DNA of 20,000 nucleotides from STD2-77 sp964503935 (GCA_964503935.1 CAZDCJ010000017.1:1-20000), one strand, 5' to 3'. Shown: positions 5,886-15,761, counted from the first letter of the stretch. Made by a program: numbers and translations. Notes: generated from the sequence alone by a model not told the origin.

Positions 5886-6071
5886 TTAATGCCGCCCTTG
5901 CCCCCCGCAGAGTGGGCATTCCTTATACTCCTTTTCTCTGCTTCCTGGATCTGATACTTCTTCTGTCTTTCGGCCGTGACATCGGGGACATACTTTTGAT
6001 TTCGTACATTGTGATTGTTCTGATGGTCTCTTTTCTTTGCCATACTTTGCTCTTTTCGCTCTTTTATCCAT
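5886..6071 (-). CDS. Very small zinc-ribbon protein (61 aa) with a DnaJ-like CxxCxGxG knuckle
   Basis: The start at 6071 is firm: AGGAGG lies seven bases before the ATG and a promoter with a palindromic spacer lies just upstream. The basic N-terminus (MDKRAKRAKYGKEKRPSEQ) is followed by CPRCHG at residues 28-33 and CPLCGGQG at 52-59, a pair of zinc knuckles; the second has the CxxCxGxG form of the DnaJ cysteine-rich domain, but only one complete repeat is present. A 67-codon frame overlaps in another phase and lacks an SD. The family is unknown; RNA, DNA or protein binding is plausible from the basic tail plus ribbon. It is transcribed separately from rnj, whose terminator lies upstream. Confidence 0.7.
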   Translation of the reverse strand: MDKRAKRAKYGKEKRPSEQSQCTKSKVCPRCHGRKTEEVSDPGSREKEYKECPLCGGQGRH

Positions 6072-6096
6072 AAATTTCCCTCCTAATATTTATCAT

Positions 6097-6124
6097 ATGA
6101 TAACCCAAGGTTATCGCATGTCAA
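6097..6124 (-). promoter_or_regulatory. Promoter with palindromic operator for the 61-aa zinc-ribbon gene
   Basis: On the - strand: TTGACA (6124-6119), a 16-base spacer and TATCAT (6102-6097). The spacer holds a perfect inverted repeat GATAACC-N3-GGTTATC (6099-6115), and TATCATATGATA (6091-6102) is a second palindrome over the -10. A repressor bound there would block RNA polymerase. Confidence 0.65.
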
Positions 6125-6139
6125 TATGTCGTAAAAAGC

Positions 6140-6168
6140 AAAACCCGGCTCACAATGAGCCGGGTTTT
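6140..6168 (-). terminator. Terminator of rnj
   Basis: AAAACCCGGCTCA and TGAGCCGGGTTTT pair over 13 bp around a three-base loop, 18 bases after the rnj stop, with GCTTTTTAC following on the - strand. The symmetrical A/T ends would allow it to work both ways. Confidence 0.9.
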
Positions 6169-6186
6169 GGAATCCGATACAGAGAT

Positions 6187-7857
6187 TTATACCTCGATGA
6201 CGACCGGGAGCACCATCGGGCGGCGCTGCGTCTTATCGAACAGGAACTGTCCGACTTGGTCGCGGATGTTGTCTTTCACATACGCCCAGTTGATGTCGCC
6301 TTCTGCAGTCGAGGCCTTATTGGCGATGTCGATGACACGCCGCTTGGTATCGTTAATCAGCTCCGGCGAGCCTTTCATATAGATGAAGCCGCGGGAGATG
6401 ATGTCAGGCGATCCGATGACTTTTCCGGTCTTGCTGTCGATGATGACGATGATGGTGAACATACCGTCCTCGCTCATCTGCTGGCGGTCGCGGAGAACCA
6501 CATTGCCTACGTCGCCGACGCCCAGACCATCCACCATCACATAGTTGGTCGGGACCTTTTCGCGGCTAAGCACTGCCGAGTCGGCAGTAAGCTCTATTAC
6601 GCGTCCGTTGCTGGCGACAATGGAACGGCTTTGAGGAATCCCTACTGTTTCTGCCAGTTCAGCGTGCATCTTGAGCATGTAATAGTTGCCATGGACAGGA
6701 ATGAGGAACTTCGGCTTGATGAGATTGATCATCATCTTGAGATCCTCCACCTGTCCGTGCCCGCCGGCATGGACATCCATCATCTTATAGTGGATGACAT
6801 GCGCTTCCTGGCGGTAGAGCTGATCCTTGAGATTCTGGACGGTCCGCTCGTTCCCCGGTACGACCGAAGATGAGAATACGACTGAATCTCCTTTTTTGAT
6901 ATTGATGAATTTGTGCTCTTTGTTGACGATGCGCATCAATACGGCTTTTTCCTCGCCCTGCGCTCCGGTGCACATCATGGCTACTTGGTTGTCGGGATAA
7001 TTCTTGATCTGGTCGGTCTTGATGAGCGTACCTTTCTTGATCTTGAGGTATCCCAATTGATGGGCGATTTCCACGTTGTTGCGCATGCTGTAGCCGTCGA
7101 TGGCCAGCTTGCGGCCGTATTTTTCCGACAGCGTGATGATCTGCTGGATACGGCTGATCAGCGAGGAGAAAGTGGCGACGATGATGCGCCCTTCCGCCCG
7201 GACGAAGATGTCGTCGAGGACTTTCTGGATCTCACTTTCACTGATGGAGTATCCCGGCACTTCGGCGTCGGTACTGTCCGACATGAGCGCCAGGACGCCT
7301 TTGCCTCCTATCTGCGCGATGCGGCCGATATCAGCCGGCTTGTCGGCGACAGGGGAGTGGTCGAATTTGAAATCTCCCGTGTGCACCACGATTCCTTCCG
7401 GAGTGTGGAGCACGATGCCCAATACGCCCGGGATGTTGTGGTTGACGTGGAAGAATTCCACCTTGAAGAGCCCTAAGTTGATCTTGCTGTCGTAATCTAC
7501 GACGTTCACTTTGATCTGGGCATTGGGGTAATCTTCCTGCCGCTTCTGGATGATGCCGGCGGTAAGCGCCGAACCGTAGAGCGGAGGATTGCCGAGTTTC
7601 GGCATCAGGTGCGGAATCGCTCCGATATGATCGTAGTGTCCGTGCGTGATGAAGACCGCCCTGATATTCTTTTCTTTACCCTTGAGGTACTCGATGTTAG
7701 GGATGATGTAGTCGATTCCCGGCATATCTTCTTCCGGGAACTGCAGCCCCATATCGACAATGACGATGTCTTGACCGTATTCGAACACGGTCATGTTCCT
7801 TCCGATTTCACCCAGCCCTCCAAGGGGGATGATACGGAGTTTTGTTTTTTGTAACAT
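6187..7857 (-). CDS. rnj: Ribonuclease J (metallo-beta-lactamase/beta-CASP RNase)
   Basis: RNase J has endonuclease and 5'-to-3' exonuclease activity and acts in mRNA decay and rRNA maturation. The 556-aa protein has the expected order: metallo-beta-lactamase domain with HGHYDHIGA at residues 72-80 (zinc ligands), FHVNHNIPG near 136, HTGDFKFD near 159-166; then the beta-CASP region (VATFSSLISRIQQI, CTGAQGEEKAVLMRI, SSSVVPGNERTV, HAGGHGQVEDLKMMI, IPVHGNYYML); and a C-terminal domain. The HGNYYML motif has Asn where many RNase J proteins have Glu. Length is normal. The ATG at 7857 begins MLQKTKLRIIPLGGLGEIG, the usual N-terminus; no SD is seen. tRNA-Leu lies 224 bases upstream on the same strand and a strong terminator follows. 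Confidence 0.97.
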   Translation of the reverse strand: MLQKTKLRIIPLGGLGEIGRNMTVFEYGQDIVIVDMGLQFPEEDMPGIDYIIPNIEYLKGKEKNIRAVFITHGHYDHIGAIPHLMPKLGNPPLYGSALTAGIIQKRQEDYPNAQIKVNVVDYDSKINLGLFKVEFFHVNHNIPGVLGIVLHTPEGIVVHTGDFKFDHSPVADKPADIGRIAQIGGKGVLALMSDSTDAEVPGYSISESEIQKVLDDIFVRAEGRIIVATFSSLISRIQQIITLSEKYGRKLAIDGYSMRNNVEIAHQLGYLKIKKGTLIKTDQIKNYPDNQVAMMCTGAQGEEKAVLMRIVNKEHKFINIKKGDSVVFSSSVVPGNERTVQNLKDQLYRQEAHVIHYKMMDVHAGGHGQVEDLKMMINLIKPKFLIPVHGNYYMLKMHAELAETVGIPQSRSIVASNGRVIELTADSAVLSREKVPTNYVMVDGLGVGDVGNVVLRDRQQMSEDGMFTIIVIIDSKTGKVIGSPDIISRGFIYMKGSPELINDTKRRVIDIANKASTAEGDINWAYVKDNIRDQVGQFLFDKTQRRPMVLPVVIEV

Positions 7858-8081
7858 AAATTATTAAAGTTAAAACTGCGCTTTGAGCGTCGAGCGATAG
7901 GGTGTAATGCTTTCTCCTTTCCTTAAGGAGAGGAAAGCCAGATCAACTCAAGACAAAACTAGGTCAGCAAACCCTTAGCTTGCACATTTGGTGTCTTGTC
8001 GCGCTCAAAAAATCGCGATGGTTGATTAATTTAGGATCCAATGTTTAAGATCTCAATCCTAAAAAGTTTGTTAAAACTATG
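7858..8081. other. Spacer between rnj and tRNA-Leu
   Basis: No gene is visible. It contains an imperfect hairpin around TTCCTTAAGGAA (about 7909-7939) and presumably the rnj leader. I could not assign a convincing promoter. Confidence 0.4.
8061..8078 (-). terminator. Weak terminator after tRNA-Leu
   Basis: On the - strand AGTTT-TAAC-AAACT is followed by TTTT, immediately after the tRNA 3' end. The stem is only 5 bp and AT-rich. Confidence 0.45.
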
Positions 8082-8163
8082 TGCCGATGGTGGGAGTCGA
8101 ACCCACATGCTGTGAAGCACACGAACCTGAATCGTGCGTGTCTGCCAATTCCACCACATCGGC
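8082..8163 (-). tRNA. tRNA-Leu (anticodon CAG)
   Basis: On the - strand GCCGATG (8163-8157) pairs with CATCGGC (8089-8083), followed by discriminator A. The anticodon stem CACGA/TCGTG encloses TTCAGGT, anticodon CAG (8129-8127), reading CTG. There is a long variable arm, as in class II tRNAs, and a T loop GTTCGACTC. CA follows the discriminator, so a full CCA is not encoded. Confidence 0.97.
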
Positions 8164-8493
8164 GAAGAAACAACTTGCAACCCACAACTGATAACTTATG
8201 ACAGTAATGGAGAGGTTGTCTTGTAAGGAACACATGAAGCCTCCTTTGCCAGTATAGACCCTTTTTGGATTTTGTATAGGGTCGGGGCGGGAATCTTTAT
8301 CGTTTGTCATTTCGAGCAGAGCGAGAAATCTTGGAACTGTCGAAAGCGGCTTAGGATGTTGTTTCTAACGGACATATCGTCAAAAGCGCATCAGTAAGCT
8401 CCTAGATTTCTCAGTCGCCGCGGCTCCTTCGAAATGACAAGATATGGAGCCAAGCGGCATAATTTCTTCGAGATGACAAAGAACGAGCCCCGG
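8164..8493. other. Repeat-containing spacer between tRNA-Leu and pgi
   Basis: It holds the 8306-8438 repeat element and a lone CTTCGAGATGAC tag at about 8466-8477. On the - strand near 8235-8265 are TATACT and AAAGGAGG followed by ATG, but that reading frame runs through tRNA-Leu and is not credited as a gene. Confidence 0.5.
8306..8438. repeat. GTCAT...ATGAC-bounded repeat element, copy 2 (133 bp)
   Basis: Left end GTCATTTCGAGCAGAGCGAG then AAATCT; right end AGATTTCTCAG...CTTCGAAATGAC. The ends are imperfect inverted repeats over about 25 bases. The right-end core CGCCGCG-CTCCTTCGA recurs, inverted, at 15203-15236. Confidence 0.75.
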
Positions 8494-9705
8494 CTATTTC
8501 TCTTCTACCAGCTGAAAGATATATTCCTTGCTCTTTTCCACCCCCGGCTGGTCGAAAGGGTTCACGTCGCGAAGCAGTGAGGAGTAATAGGTCATATATT
8601 GGAAAAAGGCTACGAGCATCCCTGCCGTGCGGGGAGAAATCTCCCGGATTCTCAGGTTGATAGCGGGAATCTTGTCTTCGACCGTATCTTTCCAAGTGCC
8701 TCCGAACTCGGTATGGATGACGCCCGCAGCACTGAGCTTCTGTAAATCCTCTATCCGTATATTGCGACACTTTACATCCTTTATTTCTTCCGGCACCTTT
8801 ATCTCGAAATCGCTCTGGTAATCGTCTACAGTCATGAACAGGCACACGGAATTCTTCCTTCCCGAGTTGACCCTTTGTAGGGTATGATGCTGGTTTTCCG
8901 GTGCGTCGCTGCCATAGATGGTCTGTCCTTTGCCGTATTTGCACACGCTTTCATGGTAGAGCTGGATAATCAGCTCAGAAAGACCCCACAATCTTTTCGA
9001 GTAGATTGATAAGAATATTTCAGTATAATCCATCTTTTCCAGTTTGTCAAGAGTCGCGGCTAGCTGCAGGGCGGGATTGTCGGAAAACGGCGTTTGGGGC
9101 GAGCAGCGCTGGTACATTTCTCGGGCTCCTTCGGATATCTTTTCGACATCGGTACCGATGATGGCGCTGGGAATAAGGTGGAATTCTGAGATGCCGGAAT
9201 AGCGGCTGACCGGCTGATCTTCCGCGGAAGTGGCATAGGTGGCCACTTTCATGGCTTCGCCTATCTGGAAGAGGGTGCTGCCATAGGTGGTGATGAAGAG
9301 CGTGTCGTATTCCCGCATCAGGAGATAGCCGGAGATGGTCTGGATGCTGTTACCGGAGCGGTTGATGACGATGAAGAGCGTGTCTTCCAGCGGGCACTTT
9401 CGCTTGAGTTCGGCGATATAGTCCGGATCATCGGTATCGAGGATGAAGACGTTCTTGCCGGTATCCGGCCCGAAGCAGCTGGAGAAAGCGCGGATGGTGG
9501 ATATGGAGCCGCCATTGCCCTCGAGGATGATATTCTTCTTATCTTTGTATTTTTCCGCCTCTTTCCTGATAGCTGCGAAGTCAGGCGAATACTTGGCGAA
9601 GAAAGGCGCTTCCGATCCTTTTGCCAATTCTTGCGCGTTCCTTATCTCTTCTCCGGTCAGGCCGGCTTGGGAAGAATCAAGGTCCAAAGAATATTCCTCG
9701 TTCAT
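8494..9705 (-). CDS. pgi: Glucose-6-phosphate isomerase
   Basis: Interconverts glucose-6-phosphate and fructose-6-phosphate. The two sugar-isomerase (SIS) domains are recognisable: GNGGSISTIRAF and VINRSGNSIQTISGYL in the first; LYHESVCKYGKGQTIYGSD and ENQHHTLQRVNSG in the second. The C-terminal signature NPFDQPGVEKSKEY matches the PGI family pattern. At 403 aa it is shorter than the usual 445-550 aa, as in compact bacterial forms. The gene starts 20 bases after the peptide-binding protein gene on the same strand and probably belongs to that transcript; no SD is visible. Its product fructose-6-phosphate can feed the type II isomerase/ManC at 1063-2609. No clear terminator follows; the 3' region contains repeats. 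Confidence 0.93.
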   Translation of the reverse strand: MNEEYSLDLDSSQAGLTGEEIRNAQELAKGSEAPFFAKYSPDFAAIRKEAEKYKDKKNIILEGNGGSISTIRAFSSCFGPDTGKNVFILDTDDPDYIAELKRKCPLEDTLFIVINRSGNSIQTISGYLLMREYDTLFITTYGSTLFQIGEAMKVATYATSAEDQPVSRYSGISEFHLIPSAIIGTDVEKISEGAREMYQRCSPQTPFSDNPALQLAATLDKLEKMDYTEIFLSIYSKRLWGLSELIIQLYHESVCKYGKGQTIYGSDAPENQHHTLQRVNSGRKNSVCLFMTVDDYQSDFEIKVPEEIKDVKCRNIRIEDLQKLSAAGVIHTEFGGTWKDTVEDKIPAINLRIREISPRTAGMLVAFFQYMTYYSSLLRDVNPFDQPGVEKSKEYIFQLVEEK

Positions 9706-9725
9706 AGCTTTGGTTCGTTAGATAT

Positions 9726-11321
9726 TTACTTAGCGATCCTGGTCGTGCGAAGATACCACTCTTCCACGCCATTGAAGCGGTCGGAAGGAGTGATGATATT
9801 CTGGGCTCCGACGCCCTGGACTGAACTGTCTTGGACATACAGATAGTTAGGGCTGTATAGGAAGACGGCCGGTATGTCTTCGACCACCAGGTTCTGGAAC
9901 TCCTGGTATTTTTGCGCGCGGACGTTCTGATCGGTCTCTTTGCGTGCGTCTTCCAGGAGCTTATCGACATTCGGATTATCATAGAGGGCGAGGTTGAGCC
10001 CCGGTGCCTTCTTCTGCGACGAGTGCCAGAAGGAGAAGGGGTCGGGGTCGTAGCTCAATATCTCTCCGAAGAGAAGTGCCTGGTAAGCGCGAGTCTCGAT
10101 ATAGTCCTGCTGGATACTGTCCGTGATCTGGACGGTCGTATCCGCACCGATCTCTTTCCACATATCCCGGAGGAGGTTAGCAGTACTGGCGATATCGGCC
10201 CAGTTGGTCGCGACCAGCCCGAAGTTGAGCTTCTCTCCGTTCTTTTCCCGGATGCCATCGCCGTCGCTATCCACCCAGCCCGCCTGATCGAGGAGGGTCT
10301 TGGCATATTCTTTGTCGGAATTATATATCTTCGTATTGGGATTGTAACCGAGAAGCGACGGGGTGATCGGTGAATCGATCTTCTGTCCTTCGCCCTTGAG
10401 GACTTCGGAAATCAGCAGGTCCTTATCCGCCGCATAAGCGAGTGCGAGCCGGACATTCTTGTCGGCAAGCGCTTTGCTCTGGGTCTGGTTGAAGAACACC
10501 GCGTAATATCTCGGGATGTTAAGCCGGTGCACGTTCTTCTTGTCGGCATCGACGATCTTTTCCAGGTTGGCCGGGGAGACGTAATTGATGCCTTTTACTT
10601 CCTTGCGGTTGAAGGCGGAAATCGCTTCGTCTTCGGTCTCATAGAATTTGAAGACTATGTCCTCGATGTTGGGCTTATTGCCGTAGTAGCTGTCGCTGCG
10701 GGTGAGCTCGATGGAGATGATGGTGCCGTTCTTGTCTTTCTTGAGGCTGCTGAAGCGATAAGGACCGCTCCCGATCGGCTGGAAATTCAGCTCGGAGAGG
10801 AGGAACTGGCTGGAAGTCGTCTGTTCCCACAAGTGCTTGGGGAGGATGCCGAAAGTGAGGTTATTGAGGAACGGCGCGTAAGTGTTCTTCAGGATGAAGT
10901 TCACCGTGTAGTCATCCGTCTTTTCCACCCGCACCCCCTGCCAGTTGGCGATAAGGGGGCTGGCGTAACTTTGGTCCTGGATAGTCTTGATGGTGTGGAC
11001 GACATCGTCTGCCGTCAGCTTCTCGCCGTCATGCCACGAGACGTCCTGTCGGAGGTGGAAAGTATAGGTAAGCTTGTCTTCGCTGATCTCATAGCTTTCC
11101 GCCAGGTCGTTCTCGAGCTGGCCTTGGCTCCCGGTCCGGAGCAGGCTGGAGAAGGTGAGGGCCACGAGATCGGCATCGATGTCGTTAGTCTGGGAGAGAA
11201 TGGGATTGATGTAACGGATCTCTCCCACGACCCCCTCACTATATTCGCCGCCGCTAGCCGGTACTTCCGCGGTGGCGTCGTAATAATAACGTACCCCCAG
11301 ATAGCCGGCGCTCGCGACCAA
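9726..11321 (-). CDS. Peptide-type ABC transporter substrate-binding protein (SBP_bac_5), membrane-anchored
   Basis: Extracytoplasmic binding protein of the DppA/OppA family. Features: GGEYSEGVVGEIRYINPILS, DLAESYEISEDKLTYTFHLR, WHDGEKLTADDVVHTI, FNQTQSKALADKNVRLALAYA and a C-terminal VFLYSPNYLYV. The family mediates peptide uptake. No permease or ATPase gene is adjacent. 11321 is the first standard start (TTG), but it falls inside a hydrophobic segment: the frame is open back to 11417 and reads FFSVITQKERLIIYALIFLL just upstream, an evident membrane anchor. The true start is therefore probably a non-ATG codon further up, for example ATT at 11387 or ATC at 11390. No lipobox Cys is present, so anchoring is by the helix. 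It lies between secG and pgi. Confidence 0.92.
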   Translation of the reverse strand: MVASAGYLGVRYYYDATAEVPASGGEYSEGVVGEIRYINPILSQTNDIDADLVALTFSSLLRTGSQGQLENDLAESYEISEDKLTYTFHLRQDVSWHDGEKLTADDVVHTIKTIQDQSYASPLIANWQGVRVEKTDDYTVNFILKNTYAPFLNNLTFGILPKHLWEQTTSSQFLLSELNFQPIGSGPYRFSSLKKDKNGTIISIELTRSDSYYGNKPNIEDIVFKFYETEDEAISAFNRKEVKGINYVSPANLEKIVDADKKNVHRLNIPRYYAVFFNQTQSKALADKNVRLALAYAADKDLLISEVLKGEGQKIDSPITPSLLGYNPNTKIYNSDKEYAKTLLDQAGWVDSDGDGIREKNGEKLNFGLVATNWADIASTANLLRDMWKEIGADTTVQITDSIQQDYIETRAYQALLFGEILSYDPDPFSFWHSSQKKAPGLNLALYDNPNVDKLLEDARKETDQNVRAQKYQEFQNLVVEDIPAVFLYSPNYLYVQDSSVQGVGAQNIITPSDRFNGVEEWYLRTTRIAK

Positions 11322-11440
11322 TAAAAAGATAAGAGCGTATATGATAAGGCGCTCTTTTTGGGTTATGACGGAAAAAAAGGTCTTAATGATATGCTTAAAA
11401 CTTCTGATATATTTGTCTTAATGATTAGCTGGCGCAATCT

Positions 11441-11668
11441 CTATGCGCCCTGGGTCATCCCGTAGATTGCCACCCCTAAGAAGAGTACAGAGAGGATGAT
11501 GCTCGCCCGCAGCAGGAATTTGTCGAATCCGCGCTTGGTCTGATAGGAGGCATTCGAGCTGCCGCCTCCGAAGGTCTCGCTCAGGCCCGTACCCCGGTTC
11601 TGGAGCAGGATGGAGACGATGAGAAGTCCGGCAATCACTGCCTGAGCTATATCCAGTGTCTGGTTCAT
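11441..11668 (-). CDS. secG: Protein translocase subunit SecG
   Basis: Small membrane subunit of the SecYEG channel, which assists protein export. The 75-aa protein has two hydrophobic helices (AQAVIAGLLIVSILLQ and LLRASIILSVLFLGVAIYGM) joined by a Gly/Ser-rich loop with RGTGLSETFGGGSS, the SecG hallmark. Length is typical. It sits 14 bases after the YvlD-like gene and upstream of the peptide-binding protein gene, probably one operon. No SD is evident before the ATG at 11668. Confidence 0.93.
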   Translation of the reverse strand: MNQTLDIAQAVIAGLLIVSILLQNRGTGLSETFGGGSSNASYQTKRGFDKFLLRASIILSVLFLGVAIYGMTQGA

Positions 11669-11682
11669 AATAAGTCTGTTAT

Positions 11683-12042
11683 TTATTTCTTAGTGAAGAA
11701 TCCGATGAAGATATTGATGGCACTCATTACCAACATTGCCCAAAAAGCGGCCCCAAAGCCCTCTATTTGGATGGTCGGCAGGGCGTAATCCAGCAAAAAC
11801 AGCATAGCAACGTTTATCACTATTGTAAAGAGTCCGAAGGTGAGCAAGATGGCTGGCAGAGACAGGAGTTTGAGAATGGGCTTGACGAAGAAATTGATGA
11901 GTCCGAGGACGAAGCCGGCTGTCACCAGCGTCTCAAAATCATTATTTTCCACGATGAAACCCGGCACGATCTGTCCTGCAATCGAGATGGCCACCGCATT
12001 GGTCAATATGTGGACGATAAGGTCGATGAGCATATTTTTCAT
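11683..12042 (-). CDS. YvlD / phage-holin superfamily IV-like membrane protein
   Basis: The 119-aa protein has about four hydrophobic segments (DLIVHILTNAVAISIAGQIV, TLVTAGFVLGLINFF, LPAILLTFGLFTIVINVAMLFLL, AFWAMLVMSAINIFIGFF). The pattern PGF.VENN.ET....F.LGLINFFVKPILKLLSLP..LLTFGLFT.VIN is that of the YvlD/DUF360 family often annotated as phage holin family 4. No prophage genes are near, so a lytic role is not implied; the cellular function of the family is poorly known. It is the first gene of the - strand run leading to secG, and a candidate promoter lies 27 bases upstream. Confidence 0.88.
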   Translation of the reverse strand: MKNMLIDLIVHILTNAVAISIAGQIVPGFIVENNDFETLVTAGFVLGLINFFVKPILKLLSLPAILLTFGLFTIVINVAMLFLLDYALPTIQIEGFGAAFWAMLVMSAINIFIGFFTKK

Positions 12043-12068
12043 TATCGGATTAAGCGTCTATTGTGATT

Positions 12069-12097
12069 AAAATATCATATTTGGTCGCTTTTGTCCA
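12069..12097 (-). promoter_or_regulatory. Candidate promoter of the YvlD-like-secG-SBP-pgi run
   Basis: On the - strand: TGGACA (12097-12092), a 17-base spacer and TATTTT (12074-12069). The expected start lies about 20 bases before the ATG at 12042. Confidence 0.5.
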
Positions 12098-12170
12098 TTC
12101 ATGCGCACCCGGACACCCCCTCTTCTTTTCCGGACTCCGCGTTCCACAATCAGTTCCCTTCACTGGAGAC

Positions 12171-12186
12171 GAAAAGATATCTTTTC
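12171..12186. promoter_or_regulatory. 16-base perfect palindrome upstream of uvrA
   Basis: GAAAAGAT-ATCTTTTC is self-complementary over 16 bases and lies in the divergent region between the YvlD-like gene and uvrA. It does not match a LexA box. It could be a regulator site or chance. Confidence 0.3.
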
Positions 12187-12245
12187 CGATTTTGGCCGGG
12201 ATTTTTTCCACAGAGAGCGGCTTTTCGCTTTCTCTCCCGTTCCCC

Positions 12246-12274
12246 TTGATTTCTTTGGAAGTGTGTGGTAGAAT
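12246..12274 (+). promoter_or_regulatory. uvrA: Promoter of uvrA
   Basis: TTGATT (12246-12251), a 17-base spacer and TAGAAT (12269-12274). A second TATAAT (12322-12327) lies only three bases before the uvrA ATG. Confidence 0.65.
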
Positions 12275-12330
12275 TCCAACTGTTTCAGGCCAGGATAATC
12301 AACTATCTTTTATAAGCCGTCTATAATCTT

Positions 12331-15141
<2,811 letters not shown>

Positions 15142-15159
15142 TGATTATGGATATTAATG

Positions 15160-15195
15160 AGACAGTCCTTGCGTAGTCGCGATGACTGTCTTTTA
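15160..15195 (+). terminator. uvrA: Terminator of uvrA
   Basis: AGACAGTC (15160-15167) pairs with GACTGTCT (15184-15191), with an inner GCG-TAGT-CGC stem, followed by TTTAT. Confidence 0.8.
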
Positions 15196-15298
15196 TACGG
15201 TTGTCATCTCGAAGGAGCGCGGCGACTGAGATATCTATGATCTTGCTGATGTGTTTACAAATGTCTTTCTGCGGCGAATCCATCGCTTCCATTATTTT

Positions 15299-15421
15299 GT
15301 CATCCTGAGCCGGAGGCCAAGCACCAGGCCATCCGTAGAGCGGGGTCCTCCGTACTGCTTGGCTTTTCCATCATTGTGTAGTCCTGTCCAAAGAGAGGTT
15401 TATCTGCTAACTCGGAATGAC
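15299..15421. repeat. GTCAT...ATGAC-bounded repeat element, copy 3 (123 bp)
   Basis: Begins GTCATCCTGAGCCGG and ends ACTCGGAATGAC. An internal inverted pair, GCCAAGCA / TGCTTGGC (15317 and 15355 regions), would give a long hairpin. Confidence 0.65.
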
Positions 15422-15452
15422 AAAGATGGGTCATTTTGCAATCAACGTCTCA

Positions 15453-15698
15453 AAACGTGAATATCGAAATTAACCTGATTGATCTGATAAATTCAATATC
15501 TCGAGACAAATCCGACTATTTGTCATCCCGACCGGAGCGGTAGCGAAGCGGAGGGATCCCTACATTACCGCTTATCTTGCCTATCATCGTATAGCCTTAT
15601 CTTAAGAGAGGGATTCCTCGGCACGCCCGAAGCCTGCTCCGGACTTGATCCGGGGGGGGCTCGGAATGACAAGAAATTTAATTTCGATATTCACGTTT
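15453..15698. repeat. 246-bp segment bounded by perfect 21-bp inverted repeats (candidate MITE)
   Basis: 15453-15473 (starting AAACGTGAATATCG) is the exact reverse complement of 15678-15698 (ending CGATATTCACGTTT). The segment encloses repeat copy 4. Non-coding with long terminal inverted repeats, it looks like a miniature inverted-repeat element, or two solo ends around an older repeat. No clear target duplication is visible. Confidence 0.6.
15522..15670. repeat. GTCAT...ATGAC-bounded repeat element, copy 4 (149 bp)
   Basis: Begins GTCATCCCGACCGGAGCGG and ends GGGCTCGGAATGAC. The interior has further inverted GC-rich blocks (GGAGGGATCCC and the GGATTCC near 15610). It is nested inside the 21-bp inverted repeat. 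Confidence 0.65.
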
Positions 15699-15761
15699 CA
15701 AAAGATTAACATTCCCGCGATTCCGTGTTAATTTTTCGGAAAAATAGAAGGAGTTGATCGA

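Larger units (their letters stand above)
15142..15761. other. 620-base gene-free, repeat-dense spacer
   Basis: Contains the uvrA terminator, a one-ended GTCATCTCGAAGGAGC tag (15203-15236), two complete GTCAT...ATGAC elements and a 21-bp inverted repeat. I see no credible gene on either strand. Confidence 0.7.

Noticed and set aside
5840..6043. 67-codon - strand ORF overlapping the 61-aa zinc-ribbon gene
   Set aside because: No SD or motif, and it ends in terminator and promoter sequence; the 61-aa frame has AGGAGG and zinc knuckles.
6037..6873. 278-codon + strand ORF opposite rnj
   Set aside because: Rich in His/Asp/Val from antisense reading of rnj codons, and its start lies before the rnj terminator. 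It is a shadow.
8077..8310. 77-codon - strand ORF with AAAGGAGG four bases before an ATG, after a TATACT
   Set aside because: It reads straight through tRNA-Leu; its C-terminus is simply translated tRNA. The SD is too close to the ATG. Probably part of the tRNA promoter/leader region.
11683..12042. Prophage, because the gene resembles the phage holin family
   Set aside because: The YvlD-like family is common in chromosomes without phage, and no phage gene is nearby.
15251..15460. 69-codon + ORF in the spacer after uvrA
   Set aside because: It lies across repeat copy 3 and has no SD; composition follows the repeat.
15142..15761. Possible CRISPR array, because of several repeats in a short span
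   Set aside because: The repeats differ in sequence, length and orientation, have no regular spacers, and there are no cas genes.
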